DNA from: Cyrtodaria siliqua
Taxonomy: Eukaryota > Mollusca > Bivalvia > Adapedonta > Hiatellidae
DNA length: 64,000 nucleotides
Direction of reading: 5' to 3'
Assembly (NCBI GenBank): GCA_037043455.1
Contig: JAWPHD010001145.1
Coordinates: 248,001 to 312,000, forward strand
Within the stretch, counting starts at the first letter, position 1. Each line of letters begins with the position of its first letter. The notes under the pieces are model-generated. The model did no database searches. It was not told where the DNA came from and was given only the letters and a program-made list of their open reading frames with translations. Below, piece after piece: positions 1 to 12,355 of this stretch. The translations under genes and the position numbers were made by a program.

Positions 1-187
1 AATTCACTAAGGAAAAGACTGTTCCCGGTGAAAACGAACTGTTACCGGGCTTTAGTATCGACTGTTTCCCTCACGTGCTGGAATTTCGTTTGCGTGACGT
101 CATGTTGCTTTTTTCACCATAGGTTCCCATTATAAAACAAATTTTCATTTTCACTGTTTCGTACAGTAACATTAATCAGGTAATAAA

Positions 188-364
188 ACAGTTATCACAT
201 GTGTGTTTGGGGAACAGTCAAAACTGTTTTCCCTTGGTGTCGGGGGATGTCAGTGTGAACTGTTTCCCTCGGCCTATCGGCCTCAGGAAACAGTTCACAC
301 TGCCATCCCCTCCACCTCGGGAAAACAGTTTTGACTGTTCCCCAAACACACATGTGATAACTGT
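188..364. repeat. Fold-back palindrome of about 177 bp
   Basis: The two halves are near-perfect reverse complements; the outer arms 188-231 and 318-364 match almost base for base around a short GGCC-rich centre near 276. It would fold into one long hairpin. The open frame across it is only a by-product of the palindrome. Probably a MITE or fold-back transposon. No coding content seen. Confidence 0.85.
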
Positions 365-374
365 ATATTGTTAT

Positions 375-520
375 TATATATCATTTTAAATTCGCAGTTT
401 TTATTGGCAAAAAGGCATTCACGTATTAGTCATTAGTATGAATTACTATATATCATTTTGGATACATTGTTTTCATTGGCTAAAAGGCAATCACGTGTAA
501 GTCATTAGTATGAACTATTG
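375..520 (+). repeat. Two-copy direct repeat, unit about 73 bp
   Basis: Two diverged copies in tandem, each containing a cattggc-type start followed by tcacgt and then gtcattagtatgaa. No function seen. The stretch 521-757 holds nothing recognisable. Confidence 0.6.
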
Positions 521-757
521 ACTTTAGAAAGTTTCCTATCCGGTTCAAACTGGTTTTGCGGTCAATAGTATTTTGTTGCAGGTCAATAGTCTGAGAATGA
601 CGTTAGGCTTTCCCATGACGTGACGTTATGCATGTAAACAAGTAAGCGTAAAGTAAGCAAACTAATGGAGTTAACACGAATCAATATTATAAAACGACTA
701 CTTCTGTTTCAGTAAATAGTTAAAACTATTCATCCTCGGGCATGACTATTGATACTC

Positions 758-786
758 AGCAGTAAACTATTCAATAGTTTACTGCT
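758..786. repeat. Perfect 14-bp inverted repeat
   Basis: Arms 758-771 and 773-786 are exact reverse complements around a single central base. It could be the tip of a decayed fold-back element; nothing else supports a function. Confidence 0.7.
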
Positions 787-891
787 TCAGGTCAATAGGT
801 TAGGGTTAGGGATAAATAGTTTAGACCATTGACCTCAACAGAAGTTCAGAGTTGTATATTATACAAACTATGTTAATGATTGTACTATATA

Positions 892-1002
892 TCGGTCGGT
901 CGGTCGGTCGGTCGGTCGGTCGGTCCGTCCGTCCGTCCGTCCGTCCGTCCGTTCGTCCTTCCGTCGGTCGGTCGTTCGGTCCGTCCCTCCGTCTGTCCGT
1001 CC
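892..1002. repeat. CGGT/CCGT tetranucleotide microsatellite
   Basis: A run of cggt units switches phase to ccgt units and then decays. The Pro/Thr/Asp-rich frame on the minus strand is an artefact of the repeat. The next stretch, 1003-1380, holds nothing I can name. Confidence 0.9.
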
Positions 1003-1380
1003 CGTGAATGGAAATATCCAATGTGCCCAAATACATAATGATTGTGTTAACAGAATCTTCTAAAACGGGTTGTGGTTTGGGGATTTATGGGGATGTGGGA
1101 CATATATTTACTATCCTTCATGTCCTTAGACATATGCAATTTAAAAAAAATTATCTCATAGGAATTTAAAATAAAATGCATAGGACATAATGCTCCTGAT
1201 ATGTGCTCTATTTGTTATTTTGGAATACATACGAACATGTTATTAGACCCAAACCAAAACATGTACATACAATACATATAAAGACTAGTTTAAAAAACGA
1301 AATAATTACATTATGTTTTATGAGCCAACAATCAAAACATTGATTGAACGATAAACGCATGAATATTTTCAAATACTTTA

Positions 1381-2090
1381 TACGAGGGGCAGTCAACAAG
1401 TTCCCGGATTTTTGGAATTAAACATTTTATTTATCAAACAATCGTTTTCAAACGTGCAAGAAATATACTTTGTGTTATTTGTGAAAAATTGGTAAAAGTT
1501 AAATTTTGTAAAATTTAGATAAACCGTGTTCAAGCTATACGTTACTATAGCAACGAATAAACGCGCGCACGGAGCAATTGCGAAATTTTATATATATTGT
1601 GTTGTCAACAGTTTTTGTCCACACTTGGTAGTTAGCGTAAAATGCGCCAGACAATAGCAAACCTTGACGTGACTACGTCATATCTTTATTTCAACGTTCG
1701 TTTTAGCATAACAGGTGTTTATGCAAAATACAAGCATGTGCTTCAGGATAATTCAGCTCATCAAGCAATGACGTCTGGAGATAGAACGGAGCAACGGGCT
1801 GTGATTAAATTGTGTGCAAGTGCAGGAATGACACCGACAGATAGGTGGACGTTTCTGAATCGCGGGAAGCAAAAGACAGAATGTTACAGGGCAATCGTGT
1901 TTGACTTTCACAAGCGTTTCTGCGATGGAAGAGTAACAGTGGCAGACGACTAAACGGCCGGACGACTGCAGGCAAACATTAACATTAATAACGTCAGTAA
2001 ACCTCTTGCGTTAACGAGATTTTAAAACAGGATTTACAGATGTCGAAAGTATGTGCACGTTAGGTGCGAAAGGAGAGTCACGTGATTTTG
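1381..2090 (+). pseudogene. Decayed mariner-like element with transposase N-terminal HTH
   Basis: The left end begins tacgaggggcagtcaacaag, which resembles mariner terminal repeats. Within 1642-1953 the translation from about residue 48 (EQRAVIKLC, then TPTDRW, then FHKRFCDGR and ADD) has the pattern of the mariner/SETMAR-type helix-turn-helix domain. A stop follows at the acidic end of this domain, and the continuing frame is interrupted several times by about 2090. The catalytic DDD region was not found, so this is a 5' relic. Nothing recognisable in 2091-2825. Confidence 0.6.
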
Positions 2091-2825
2091 AGAAATTGTA
2101 AGATACGTTATTTTTGTAATGTCGCCAAGTTTGACGTCAAACTGCCCCGTGTCTGCAATAATGGGTACTTTCAATTGATTTTCAGTTATGTTTATTAAAA
2201 CATATTCTCACAATTCACACGATATCTTACAGAAACATATTATATTTCTTGTGGTGTATTATAACTGTAAATTTACGTAACCGTTAAACATATATAAGCG
2301 CATTCCTGGAACGTTTTGACTGTCCCTCCTATAATACAGATGACACTTCGATTTATTCAGGACATTTCCTAAAGGTTTTCCTATTTATATGTATTTCTTA
2401 AGATTGGTCGAAATGCCTCTCCTAAACATAGTTCGCGGACTTGGTTTTTGAAATTAAGTATATAACCCATTTTTTAAAAAAAAAATTGGCAAATCGCTTA
2501 TAATTCCAATACTACATCATTTCATGCAAAAACAAAAGCAATTATTTAAAAATCAAGTCAGATTACCTTTATTATACTCAAACTCATTATGTTTCATTTT
2601 ATTATATGTACAGATGACGAAAAATGAATATGCGAAAACAGAATGGAATATTACTTGTATTGCCCTTCAAAGCCTCGTAACAATGACAGATTGTTTTGGA
2701 AAAAACAAAGAAAAGGTTATAAGGCCAACATGAAGAGTAGCATTCACCGAATACAGTCATCGCAACAAGTATTACAACGCAACTGTGAATCAAAAAGTAC
2801 ATCATAAACACATTCAGTAAAATAC

Positions 2826-4030
2826 TCATCACAAACATATAAGGGTTGACAGCAGGGGTACCGCCTTGGAACGGTCAGTGGCAAAATGGACCACCGAGGA
2901 GTTTAAACTGGTTCAAGGGTGCATCAAAAATGAGATATAGGGTCCTATAGAATCCACAGCGTCCGAACGCAATGGCATCGTAGGTCCGCACTGTACTGCA
3001 TACAAGGACTCGAAAATACAATGAAGGAGACAAAACACAACAGAAAGGGTGGTGAAGACAGGTTTACCGACTTGGAACGGTTAGTAGGCAATAAGGCCTA
3101 CTGGTTAGCCAACCTTACTCTTACCCTGTCAGCATCACTAAATAATAGAACAGTGTAAATAAAAATAATCCCCGCCGAGTTAACTCCTTACATTTGAGAA
3201 AGCGTGTTATTAGAAAAAGCAGAAATGTTCATGTAAATAAACTATCTAAAAATAAGTTAAACCTAAGAATCTAATCTCATACGTACTCGATGACTTGTTT
3301 GAAGTCAGACATACAAGGGAAAAACCGTTAAGGGCACGACAAAACGGAGTGAAGGACATTCATCAAACGGTTCTTGCCTTAAAGGATTTAGAAACACGTT
3401 GTCATAGAGTCCACTTGTATGGAGATGTGATTTACAAACTTAGGAAGATTATAGGTCGTAATCATTTTCATGAGTAATTTATTAAATTATTAGAACATTT
3501 ATAAACAGAGGTTACGACCGAAGTATTCTGCGGTGCACTACATGCTTAATTGCAGACCCCTCTACAGTTTGCAATTATGCTTTCCTCGTTGATTGTGCAA
3601 CGACCGAACGGGTGGTGGACTCTATGACAACGTGTTCCTAAATCATTTAAGTGGGGAACCGTTGGATGAATGTCATTCACTCCCTTGTGTCGTGCGTGCC
3701 CTTAACGAGGTTTCCCTTGATGCTCTGACTTCAGACACGTCATCGAGTACATATGATATTAGCTTCTTAGTTTAACTTATTTTTTGATATAGTATATACA
3801 TGAACATGTCTGTGTGTTTTCTTATAACACCTATCTACGCTTTCTCAAATGTAAGGGGTTAAATCGGCGGGTATTATTTTTATTTACACTGTCCTGTTGT
3901 TTAGGGATGATGACAGTGTAACAGTGAGGTTTGGTGCACCCTTGAACAGGTTTAAACTCCTCGTGGTCCCTTTTGCCATTGACCGTACCCCTGTTGTCAA
4001 CCTTTATATGTCTGTTATGGGTATTTTTAC
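2826..4030. repeat. Large fold-back element, about 1.2 kb
   Basis: The segment around 2840-2935 reappears reverse-complemented at about 3925-4005 (ggttgaca, ggtacc, accgaggag/cctcgtggt, tttaaac). The segment 3140-3210 matches 3840-3895 in reverse (agtgtaaataaaaataat, tttgagaaagcgt). The inner blocks 3280-3430 and 3590-3755 also pair in reverse. The whole is therefore a giant imperfect hairpin with a short spacer near 3500. Short frames in it look non-coding. Confidence 0.75.
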
Positions 4031-5499
4031 TATTCTCGTTAGACTTATAACCCTTTTTCGTTTACTTCAAACAAACTAAAATATATGGATAATACCTCAC
4101 TACTTGTTTAAAGAAATTTATTTTAACTAAAATGATAATTCAAGATAAAAAGATATGTTCGACTGCAGAAATCTTTTTTTTTTAAACTTGCATATATCAA
4201 AGTCCTATGACATTACTTTCGAAACACGTAAAAAAATAAATAGATCATTGGGCTTCTAATGTATTAATATTATTATTATTTAAAATTACATACATTTTTG
4301 CGTTATTTTTTGCCATTTTTACTGTAAAATACTTTACACGCATATACAAATATAAAATTAGCTCAGTATCTACTTATGTATATAATTCCACTTTTTAAAA
4401 ACAAAAATCTTATTTTTTTCTATAGCTACAGGATAAATTCTCAGAGCTATCCATACCCCCTATTTTATTGACAACAAAATAACATGGTCAAAAATGACGG
4501 TACATATGAAAACAATTTGCTATGTTACCATCTTAAATCCTACATTATATCCATATCTACTGAAATGCAAAATTGAAACAATTATGTTGTCAAATAACAC
4601 TCTGATTTTAAACATAATATGTTTAAACTTGAAAATGTCGAAACTTGCCTATCCAACATCCTTAAAAGGATTCTACATGTGTATTGTTCTTTTAATTAGC
4701 TCAATCTCTGGTGGATATAAGCTTGATTGACAGATCAGAACCATGTTTTATTCGGACTGCCACTGTCGGTTAACATGCTGACGGCAGACATTTATAAATA
4801 TTTGGATTGATTACATTCAATATTATGAGTATGTGGCTACGGCATGATAAATTTGCAATGTTTCAAATTGTATAATTATGAAATGTATTATATAGGGATG
4901 AAACTTTAATCTATACATTAATTAAATATTAAAACAAATCCAATATTAAACAAATCCGATATTAAAATATTCAAAAGACAGCTCGAGTCCGTTAGGAAAG
5001 TTTGATTACGCTAATATAAGAAAGTTCAGAAAGAGTAAAGGTATGTTCGTTTTATTTGATCGAATTCCTTCAGAATTCACAAATATATGATATAAAAGAG
5101 GCTTTTGATTACTCTTTGTATTTAGCTATTTATATATGTACTCGCTCAAATAGTGATGTGGTACAGCCAATATGATATATTATTGAATTGCTATGGCTAT
5201 TTATATTTCTATCCTTACATGGAATGGCTTATTATGGCAAAGTAAGATGAGTTAATAAGTCCTCCTACACCAAATTAACAAGTTTCAAACAATAACTTGC
5301 CAAGCAAACGCATTAACCTTTTTGTTGTATATTACGTTATTGCTTTAGATCGATTTACAATAATAAAACAAAACATTCATTGTAGGGTTGATACAAGCAA
5401 TTATAAATTATGCCTAACCGGAAGCTGGGAATAAAATGGGACATAATATTTTTTCTGCACTGAATCACTATGGAAATGGCGTCCATTCTCATGTTTGCC
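4031..5499. other. AT-rich stretch without recognisable features
   Basis: I see only AT-rich sequence with homopolymer runs. Short open frames have no recognisable motif. Confidence 0.6.
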
Positions 5500-6075
5500 C
5501 CACATCAGGGTTGCCTGAGTTGATGCTGCCCTGGACTTGCCCCACATCAGGATTGCCTTAGTTGGTGCTGCCCTGGACTTGCCCACATCAGGATTGTCTG
5601 AGTTAATGCTGTCCTGGACTTGCTACACATCAGAATTGTCTGTGTTGATACTTCCCTGGACTTGCCTCACATCAGGGTTGCCTGAGTTGATGCTGCCCTG
5701 GACTTGCCTCACATCAGGATTGTCTGAATTGATGCTGCACTGGACTAGCCTCTTATCCGAACTTTCTGAGTTGATGCTGCCCTTGAATTGTGCCTCATCG
5801 AGTTAGTTTGCGTTGATGAGTCCCTGGACTTGCCCCACATCAGGATTATCCGAGTTGATGATTTCCTGGATTTGCCCGACATCAAGATTATCCGAGTTGA
5901 AGCTTTCCTGGACTTGCCCGACATCTGAACGGCATAAGTTGATGCTTTTCTGCACTTGCCCCAAATCAGAACTGCCTAAGATTATACTACCCTGGGCTTG
6001 TCCCACATCAAATCTGCCTTAGTTGATGCCACCCTGGACTTGTCCCACATCAGCGTTTCCTGATTTGATGCCGCC
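5500..6075. repeat. 42-bp minisatellite
   Basis: About thirteen diverged copies of a 42-bp unit containing tgatgctgccctggacttgc and cccacatcag. Because the period is a multiple of three, frames stay open on both strands and give 14-residue peptide repeats. I treat those frames as artefacts. Confidence 0.85.
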
Positions 6076-6219
6076 CTGTAATTGCCTCCCATTGATTCTG
6101 ACCTTGTCATTACTGTAGTCAGTTTTTAGAATGCTGATGAAACTAATCTGGGAATTTGCCAAGATATTTCAGGTTACTGTGATATACATAGCTGCTTTTA
6201 TCAATGTTGAACAGGATTG

Positions 6220-6634
6220 TCTATTTTCATCTCTATTCTAACAGTGACATTTCAGCCCTAACTTTCTTTGCAATGGTCGTGCTTTTTTTTAGCTTTCTTA
6301 ACATTGACAAATACTTGTAGTTCATTACTTGTGTCTGACTCTAACTTCTTGATCAGTGAGTCCATTGCATCAATGATGCCATGACACGCATCAATATCCT
6401 CCTGTATTATAGCGTTCAGATTTGTGTATCGTTTCTCTGCACCATCGTTTGCAGAATTATCCAGCTCTCGAGGATATTGTTTATTTCATTCCGAAATTCT
6501 TTGATACCGGTCAGTACTTCATTTTTCTCCCTGATGATCCTTGATTGATCTTTCTGGCGGGATGACCACAATTTGTATTTTTTTCTTTCTTGACAGTGTT
6601 GACTTCCTGGATGTCTGAACTCTTTGTGATTCAT
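6220..6634 (-). pseudogene. Possible TRIM/B-box-type coiled-coil gene fragment
   Basis: The minus-strand frame starting at 6634 reads HKEFRHPGSQHC followed by a Lys/Glu-rich helix. Near 6462 the frame shifts, and a second frame continues with an amphipathic coiled coil until a stop near 6260. The layout resembles the end of a B-box and the coiled coil of mollusc TRIM-like proteins, but no RING or complete B-box is seen. It could be a retrocopied fragment or an exon of an unrelated coiled-coil gene. Confidence 0.3.
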
Positions 6635-6789
6635 TTTGCAATCAAAAGAATGAAATCTACATCAGCACATGACCTTGGAAATAAAATAGATATATTGACG
6701 TTTCTAAAACTAAATTTAAATCTTAGTCTCAGAGAGGTAGTATGTGCTTAGTGTGTGGACACTCCTAAATCTAAACCATTATATAAATG

Positions 6790-6965
6790 GATAGATTTTG
6801 ACTCCCAGTGGCATTTTTGTCATTGAAGGTTCCAGTGTGGTAGCCCCATTGCCAACCACTTTATGTTTGTGATGTCACATAAATTGCATCTCATTTATCC
6901 CTTTGATTGTTGTTTGTTTCAATGTCTAATTTTGGTTGATGATGGTCCTTGAATCTACATTTCAT
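6790..6965 (+). repeat. Dispersed repeat copy (phrase 'ggtccttgaat...acattt')
   Basis: One of several diverged copies of a family seen also at about 38925-39090, 51850-52090, 56210-56270, 59925-59985 and 60235-60340. Shared phrases are gttgacaat/attgtcaac, ttgtgatgtcacat and a tail tggtccttgaatgctaca followed by cctgtt.gacttttatatctact. No coding content. The remainder of 6635-7440 holds nothing else recognisable. Confidence 0.6.
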
Positions 6966-7449
6966 TTTCTACTATTACAACAACGTTTGCTCTTTATAAT
7001 AACAAATGAATTAATTGTTTTATCCTAGTCTATCACATAAAGTGCACTGGGTATAAAATAGCCCCGATGGACTGTGGGAGATTTGGAATAATAAGGGTGT
7101 CAATCCAAATATGATTTAAACCTTCACGATGTTTTTCATTTGCATACTCAATATTCATATGTACAGAACTAGACCTCATAAAGCGATCGATTTAATTATA
7201 TTTATATTTAATGAAATAGTTTGATATTTGTATGAACTCGACGACTCGGCCATTTTGTTTGCATGAATCATTAATAATAATTAATTTGATGCATTGAGTA
7301 TATTCTTGGCATTTGATTTTTGATCTAACTACAGCTTTTTAATTTATATGTTCAACTGCTAGCAATATGAACTCCATATAAATTAATGATTTAACATAAC
7401 AAAATACGCCGAATCTTCGTGATTTTCATTCCAAACATGTTCATAACAA

Positions 7450-8350
7450 TGTGTGTGAAGTTAGTTCCTAGTTCCTAAGCAGTTCCTAGCTCCAAAGCAG
7501 TTCCTATTTAATAATTCCTACTTCCTTATACTATTTTTTATTTCCTAGTTCCTACTTCCGAGTCCATATTTCATAGTTTCTAATTCGTAGTTCCTACACA
7601 TATTCTATTTCCCATTCCCATGCCTTATTCCTAGTTTCTAAATCGATTATAGTTCCTACTTCCTAAAATCATCCTAGTCCTAGATACCTTTTTCTATTTC
7701 CTAGTTCCTTGAGCCTAGTTTATCATATTTCAAATTTCATAATTTCTATATCCTATTTCCTTGTTCCTAGTTCCTCTTTCCCAGGTTTTAAACAGTGTAT
7801 ATAGTTTCTAAACATGTTCTCGTTCTAAGTTCCTAATTTATAATTCTTGTTCCTAATTCCTAGCTCCTAGTGACATATTCCTAGTTCCAAAACAGATTAT
7901 AGTACCTCGTAACAAGTTCTTAATTGCTAGTTCCTAGATTTCTTCAGGAAACAGGAAGTATGAACTAGGAAACAGACAATAGGACGTTTACGTATGGTTT
8001 TATGGTGGGACCTCAAAGGTGTCCAAGTATGACCTAAGGGCTTTGTCCCCACGGTTGGGGACGATACTTGGTAGATGATTGTATCCGTCAGTTCATGCCC
8101 TGAACGTTTATATATGTCCAGTAAGTGTATGTATGGTTATATGGTAGGAACTAGGAAACAGGAAGTAAAAACTAAAAAATAGGAAGTACGAACTTAGAAA
8201 TAGGAACTAGGAAATAGAAACTATGAACTATCTGTGAGTTAGGAAGAAGGACATTGGAAGTAGGAAATAGGAACTAGCTGGGAATCAGGAACTAGAAAGT
8301 AGAAACTAAACATTGATTAGGAACTAGGAACCACTTAGGAACTAGAAACT
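7450..8350. repeat. Inverted pair of TTCCTAG-type simple repeats
   Basis: From 7460 to 7950 the sequence is dominated by degenerate ttcctagttcc units. From about 7950 to 8350 the complementary motif ggaactaggaa dominates. A central unique part of about 200 bp (7985-8145) separates them. The two low-complexity arms could pair into a large imperfect hairpin. The stretch 8351-8999 shows nothing else. Confidence 0.7.
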
Positions 8351-8999
8351 AATGTCACGGACGTAACAATTATACCAAACGTAACATGCGGCTCAGTAAA
8401 TGTATGTGTATAGTTTACATGACATTGAAGCACATAATGATAGTTTCCTTTTGTTTTTAGATTGGCACCAATTACTGATTGCCTTCCGTCCCTTTAACAG
8501 TCAGGGTTAGATCTACAATAGTTTTGATGAAACTGCAAAATAAACTCTGCTATTTGTTACATGAAAACGATAACTTCCTCACATAAGTAAACACGGTTAA
8601 ATATTGAAATAATTATATTTCACAATGAATTACCACCACTTTAGAAGAATTCCGTTATTTTGAAACCGATGTTTTACCATTTGTTCGGCTTTAATTATTG
8701 TTGAAACTACATGTGATGTGTCCTACTATGTGAGGATGTCAGTAGTAAACATGGTAAAGGCTTTATATTACACTGAGGCCAACAATATGGCCCAAACAAT
8801 GGCACATTACGAATGTGCACGTCACAATTTGATCCGATTTTAACATTTTCTTTCATAATCTTAATTAGAAAAAGGTTTAGGTCTGTGTATAGATTCACTT
8901 CGAAAATAAATCTGATATTGTCACAAAATAATCTCGAGTAGAGCGTATTGGTCTATTAGTGTAGGTAACTACTAGTGTAGGTAGGCAGACAGCAGCCGA

Positions 9000-9870
9000 T
9001 GTAGACATATCGGGCTTGCTAAGTGTAGAATTGAATTGAATTGAATTGGATTTTATAGTCGCACCAACAGCTAAGGTCATATGGCGACTTTCCAGCTTCC
9101 ATTGGTGGAGGAAGACCCCAGGTGCCCCTCCGGGCAATTTTCGTGCACGGGCGGGCACCTGGGTAGAACCACCGACGTTCCGCAAGCCAGCTGGATAGTT
9201 TCCTCACATAAAGATTCCTAGGCCCTTGAGGGATCGAACCTACAGCGGTGAGGAGCAAGTGATTTCAAGTCAGAGACGTTAACCACTCGGCCACGGACGC
9301 CCCTCAGTGTAGAGCAGCAACGAGAGATAGATAATTTACTCTCGGAGTTCAATGATGTCTTGTCCGAAAACCCGGGGCTGACAGATGGAGTGCAACATGA
9401 TATTGTACTCAAGCGCCCCCTTGTCATCCCCAGTCGTACTTATTAAGAAGAAAGATGGATCAATTCGATTCTGCATTGAGTTTAGACAGCTTAATAAACG
9501 TACCATCTCTGATGCAGAGTCAATGCCTAATATTGAGGTTTTCTCTAAACTTGCGGGATATTTGTTTTCCTCGAAGTTAGACCTCAGTAAAGGGTATTGG
9601 CAAGTCCCACTTTTAGATCAAGCTAAAAAGATGACCTCTTTTGAAACTTCACAGGGACTTTTTCAGTTCAAGGTCACGCCCTTCGGACTCTTAAACGCTC
9701 CTGCAACCTTCTGTAAGTTGATGAGGAAATCTTGAAGGATTTGTCCAACAAAGATAGTTTTGTATATGACATCCTGGTGTTTACAACAGCATTTGAAGAC
9801 CATATTAAGGCTCTGTGTAATTTGTTGGAGCTAGCCTTTAGGGTGTGTACGCCCTTAAGGTGATTCAACG
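9000..9870 (+). pseudogene. Ty3/gypsy-type reverse transcriptase relic, split by a SINE
   Basis: Plus-strand translation shows SPVVLIKKKDGSIRFC, then DLSKGYWQVPL, then the segment containing PFGLLNAPATFC, and after a frame change near 9735 a remnant of the YxDDILVFT block and FEDHIKAL. These are consecutive reverse transcriptase blocks of Ty3/gypsy elements. The part before 9405 is in another frame and a short connecting region is missing, so there is an internal deletion. A SINE lies inside the coding region at 9030-9305. The catalytic aspartate pair is damaged. No LTRs seen. Confidence 0.75.
9030..9305 (-). mobile_element. tRNA-headed SINE (family B) with 8-bp target duplication
   Basis: On the minus strand it starts with a tRNA-like head (ggccgagtggttaac, A box; ggttcgatccctc, B box) near 9303, carries a body with ggtggttctacccaggtg, and ends in an AATTC-type tail. 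The 8-mer agtgtaga flanks it on both sides at 9022-9029 and 9306-9313. The same family lies at 53175-53450. It interrupts the Ty3 relic. Confidence 0.8.
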
Positions 9871-10604
9871 GGAATCAACGCATAACGTAACGAGCGGTGA
9901 GACGGTCCCCGTACCTGGACAATGGTCATGTTTTCTTAGAAACAACAACCCCCGGGACACGTGATGGGCCCGTCATCAGACCTCACTGGGGGAACGTTAC
10001 CCCACCACCTCGGCGGAGGTTAATCATCGCGTCATCATATTCATTGAGTCATCAACCCTTATAGATTTGGAAACACATGCACGAAACTTTACAGGAAGAC
10101 AGTCGGCCCTTCCGTAACAAATTTATATTTTTCTTTGATTGTGTAGGAATTTAATAAAATACTGGTTAAAACGAAAAATCTTGAAGAAATCTAGAAACAT
10201 TACACACACAACCTACGGTAACACACGTTTTGCTTTATAAAAATAACAATAGAATCAAACGAAAAGACGTAATGACACATGCTATTCAACTTTTCCTCAT
10301 AATGTCATTTCTTTCAGAACGTCGTAACATGATACAATAACCCATTAAGATTGTAAATATTCGTTATTATTATCAAATGCAAACAGTTTCACTTTGAGGA
10401 AGTATTAAGTCGATTGTGGTATTGAAACTTATTCTGCGCAGTATATTTCTTTCCATGTAAAAAAAGGCAAAACAAAGAAAATAAAATAAATAAATAATAC
10501 AACTTCGTTAACCAGTGTATTCAATATCAATAAACAACATTCCGTGCACAATTCATAAATTATACTTATTTTGGCACAGTAATGCCCCTTTTTTAATTTA
10601 AAAA

Positions 10605-10855
10605 ACTTGTGTTAGAATCGACGCTTTCTGACTTACAATTTGAGCGCCTAGTGGGATTCGAACGCGGAGCGGTAAGAGACGATAACATTCAAAGCGCAGT
10701 ACTGAATGCCTCCCGCCATCTGTAATAATGGAAAATGTCGGACTTACAAGTTCAGCTCCCAGCGGGACTCGAACCCAAAACGGTAAGCGGCCAGAAGGTT
10801 TCAAACGCAGATGTCTTAACTCGTTCGACGTTTACAGTCACCCCAGAGATGGGAA
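10605..10855 (-). mobile_element. Two tandem tRNA-headed SINE fragments
   Basis: Reverse complement shows two B-box-like segments (gggttcgagtcccgc and gcgttcgaatcccac), each followed by a body piece related to family A SINEs (gtaagtc, cagatggcgggagg). The A boxes are degraded. The flanking 9871-10604 has no recognisable gene. Confidence 0.55.
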
Positions 10856-11040
10856 GATAGCAATTACGAAATGATAGGATCTGAATCAGTGTAGCTGTGA
10901 CAAAAACATTGCGTGGCATCTGAAATGTTCCGTCTAAATTCTCTCGCAAATATTGATTTTTTCTGAAGATAATATTTTCCAAAGTTTATAATGAATAATA
11001 AATGGTTCTTTATTTTCAAAAAAACACAAACACATACACA

Positions 11041-11125
11041 CAAGCAAGAAGAACAACAACAACAACAACAAAAACAACAACAAAAACAACAACAAACACA
11101 GCAGCAGCAATAACAACAACAAAAC
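11041..11125. repeat. AAC trinucleotide microsatellite
   Basis: About 27 acaaca-type units with a few interruptions. A shorter tta/att run lies at 11199-11222 and a gggggt-rich patch at 11640-11690. The Cys- and Leu-rich frames over this run are artefacts. Otherwise 10856-12355 holds nothing I can name. Confidence 0.9.
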
Positions 11126-12355
11126 AATATGATCATTTTTAGATTTTGTCATAACATTGTGTGATTATTTCCAAAATTCTGCTTTCATACTCGTTTTATT
11201 ATTATTATTATTATTATTATTGTTCAAAGACTTTTCTTGCTCAAATTGTTGAAAATAACATAATTGCAAAGGAAAATGTGTGTGTGGTATGTTTTGGAAT
11301 GAAATAGTTCCTATCTGTTTGTTGTCAGGTCTGTGAAAATTGTAATGTATTTGTTTAGTTAGATGCGAATTCAGTGTTTGAGATTATGTAGTGTATGATT
11401 TTCAATAAATTGTTGACGAGCAAAACAATCGGGCTAGGTCATGCATGATAATAATAATAATTTCTTTATTTAACGAAGGTTAAAACACATGAAGTTATGC
11501 ATATAAAATACATACACTTGTTTTCAATGTGGCCTTCGAACAATAATGCTATACAAGTTTTAAATACATATAAAAACATTCATGCTTATGCGCACACACG
11601 AAAACACACACAACAATACTACAAATTGTGAGGGGAGTATTTGTGTGGGGGTAGGGGTGGGGGTGGGGGTGGAGGAGGGTTGGTGGGAGGGGTCTTTTTT
11701 TATTAAATCTGGTCTGGTAAAGAAAGTCAATGTATTTATAGTTAAAGTTTTAAGATGTTATGGGGCGTACGAAAAATAAGTATTATTACCTTGTAGTTGA
11801 AAGTTGTTTTTATGATTAGATTGGAACTCATGGGTTTAAAAAAATAGAAATGGAGACACCATGTGGATTCTGACTGGAGTAGAGCCGCAAAACATGGTGG
11901 GATCGACAAGTTTCTTTTTAGTTCATATCTCAGGATATCCTATTTTATATATCATTTCAAGCCATTTTGGCTGATTTTCAGTTTAATTCAATGAGGTACT
12001 CGGGAGGCAAATTGTGATTGGGTGCTGTGGTTTCTATAGGACCATTCTTCATGTTTCTATAAATAAGCAGAATGTTACAGGATGTCGAACAAACACATAC
12101 CTTTCAATATATTTGTGTATTTCAATATTTCGTTATCGTATTAAGGTGATACGAGTTGTCCTTCTTTTAAAGATAAACATTATGTATTGATATGAATAAT
12201 ACCAAAACACTCATACTGTTATTAAGGGGAAACAACATGTTACGAACACACATGTTGTAAATGAACAGTTATCATTTGTTATAATTTTGCAGAATTAGTT
12301 ATTACAATAGAGATATCAATAAATGTTTGGCTAACATAAACAGTCACCGATAAGG

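Noticed and set aside
10864..11152. Cys-rich or Leu-rich frames
   Set aside because: Read through the AAC microsatellite.
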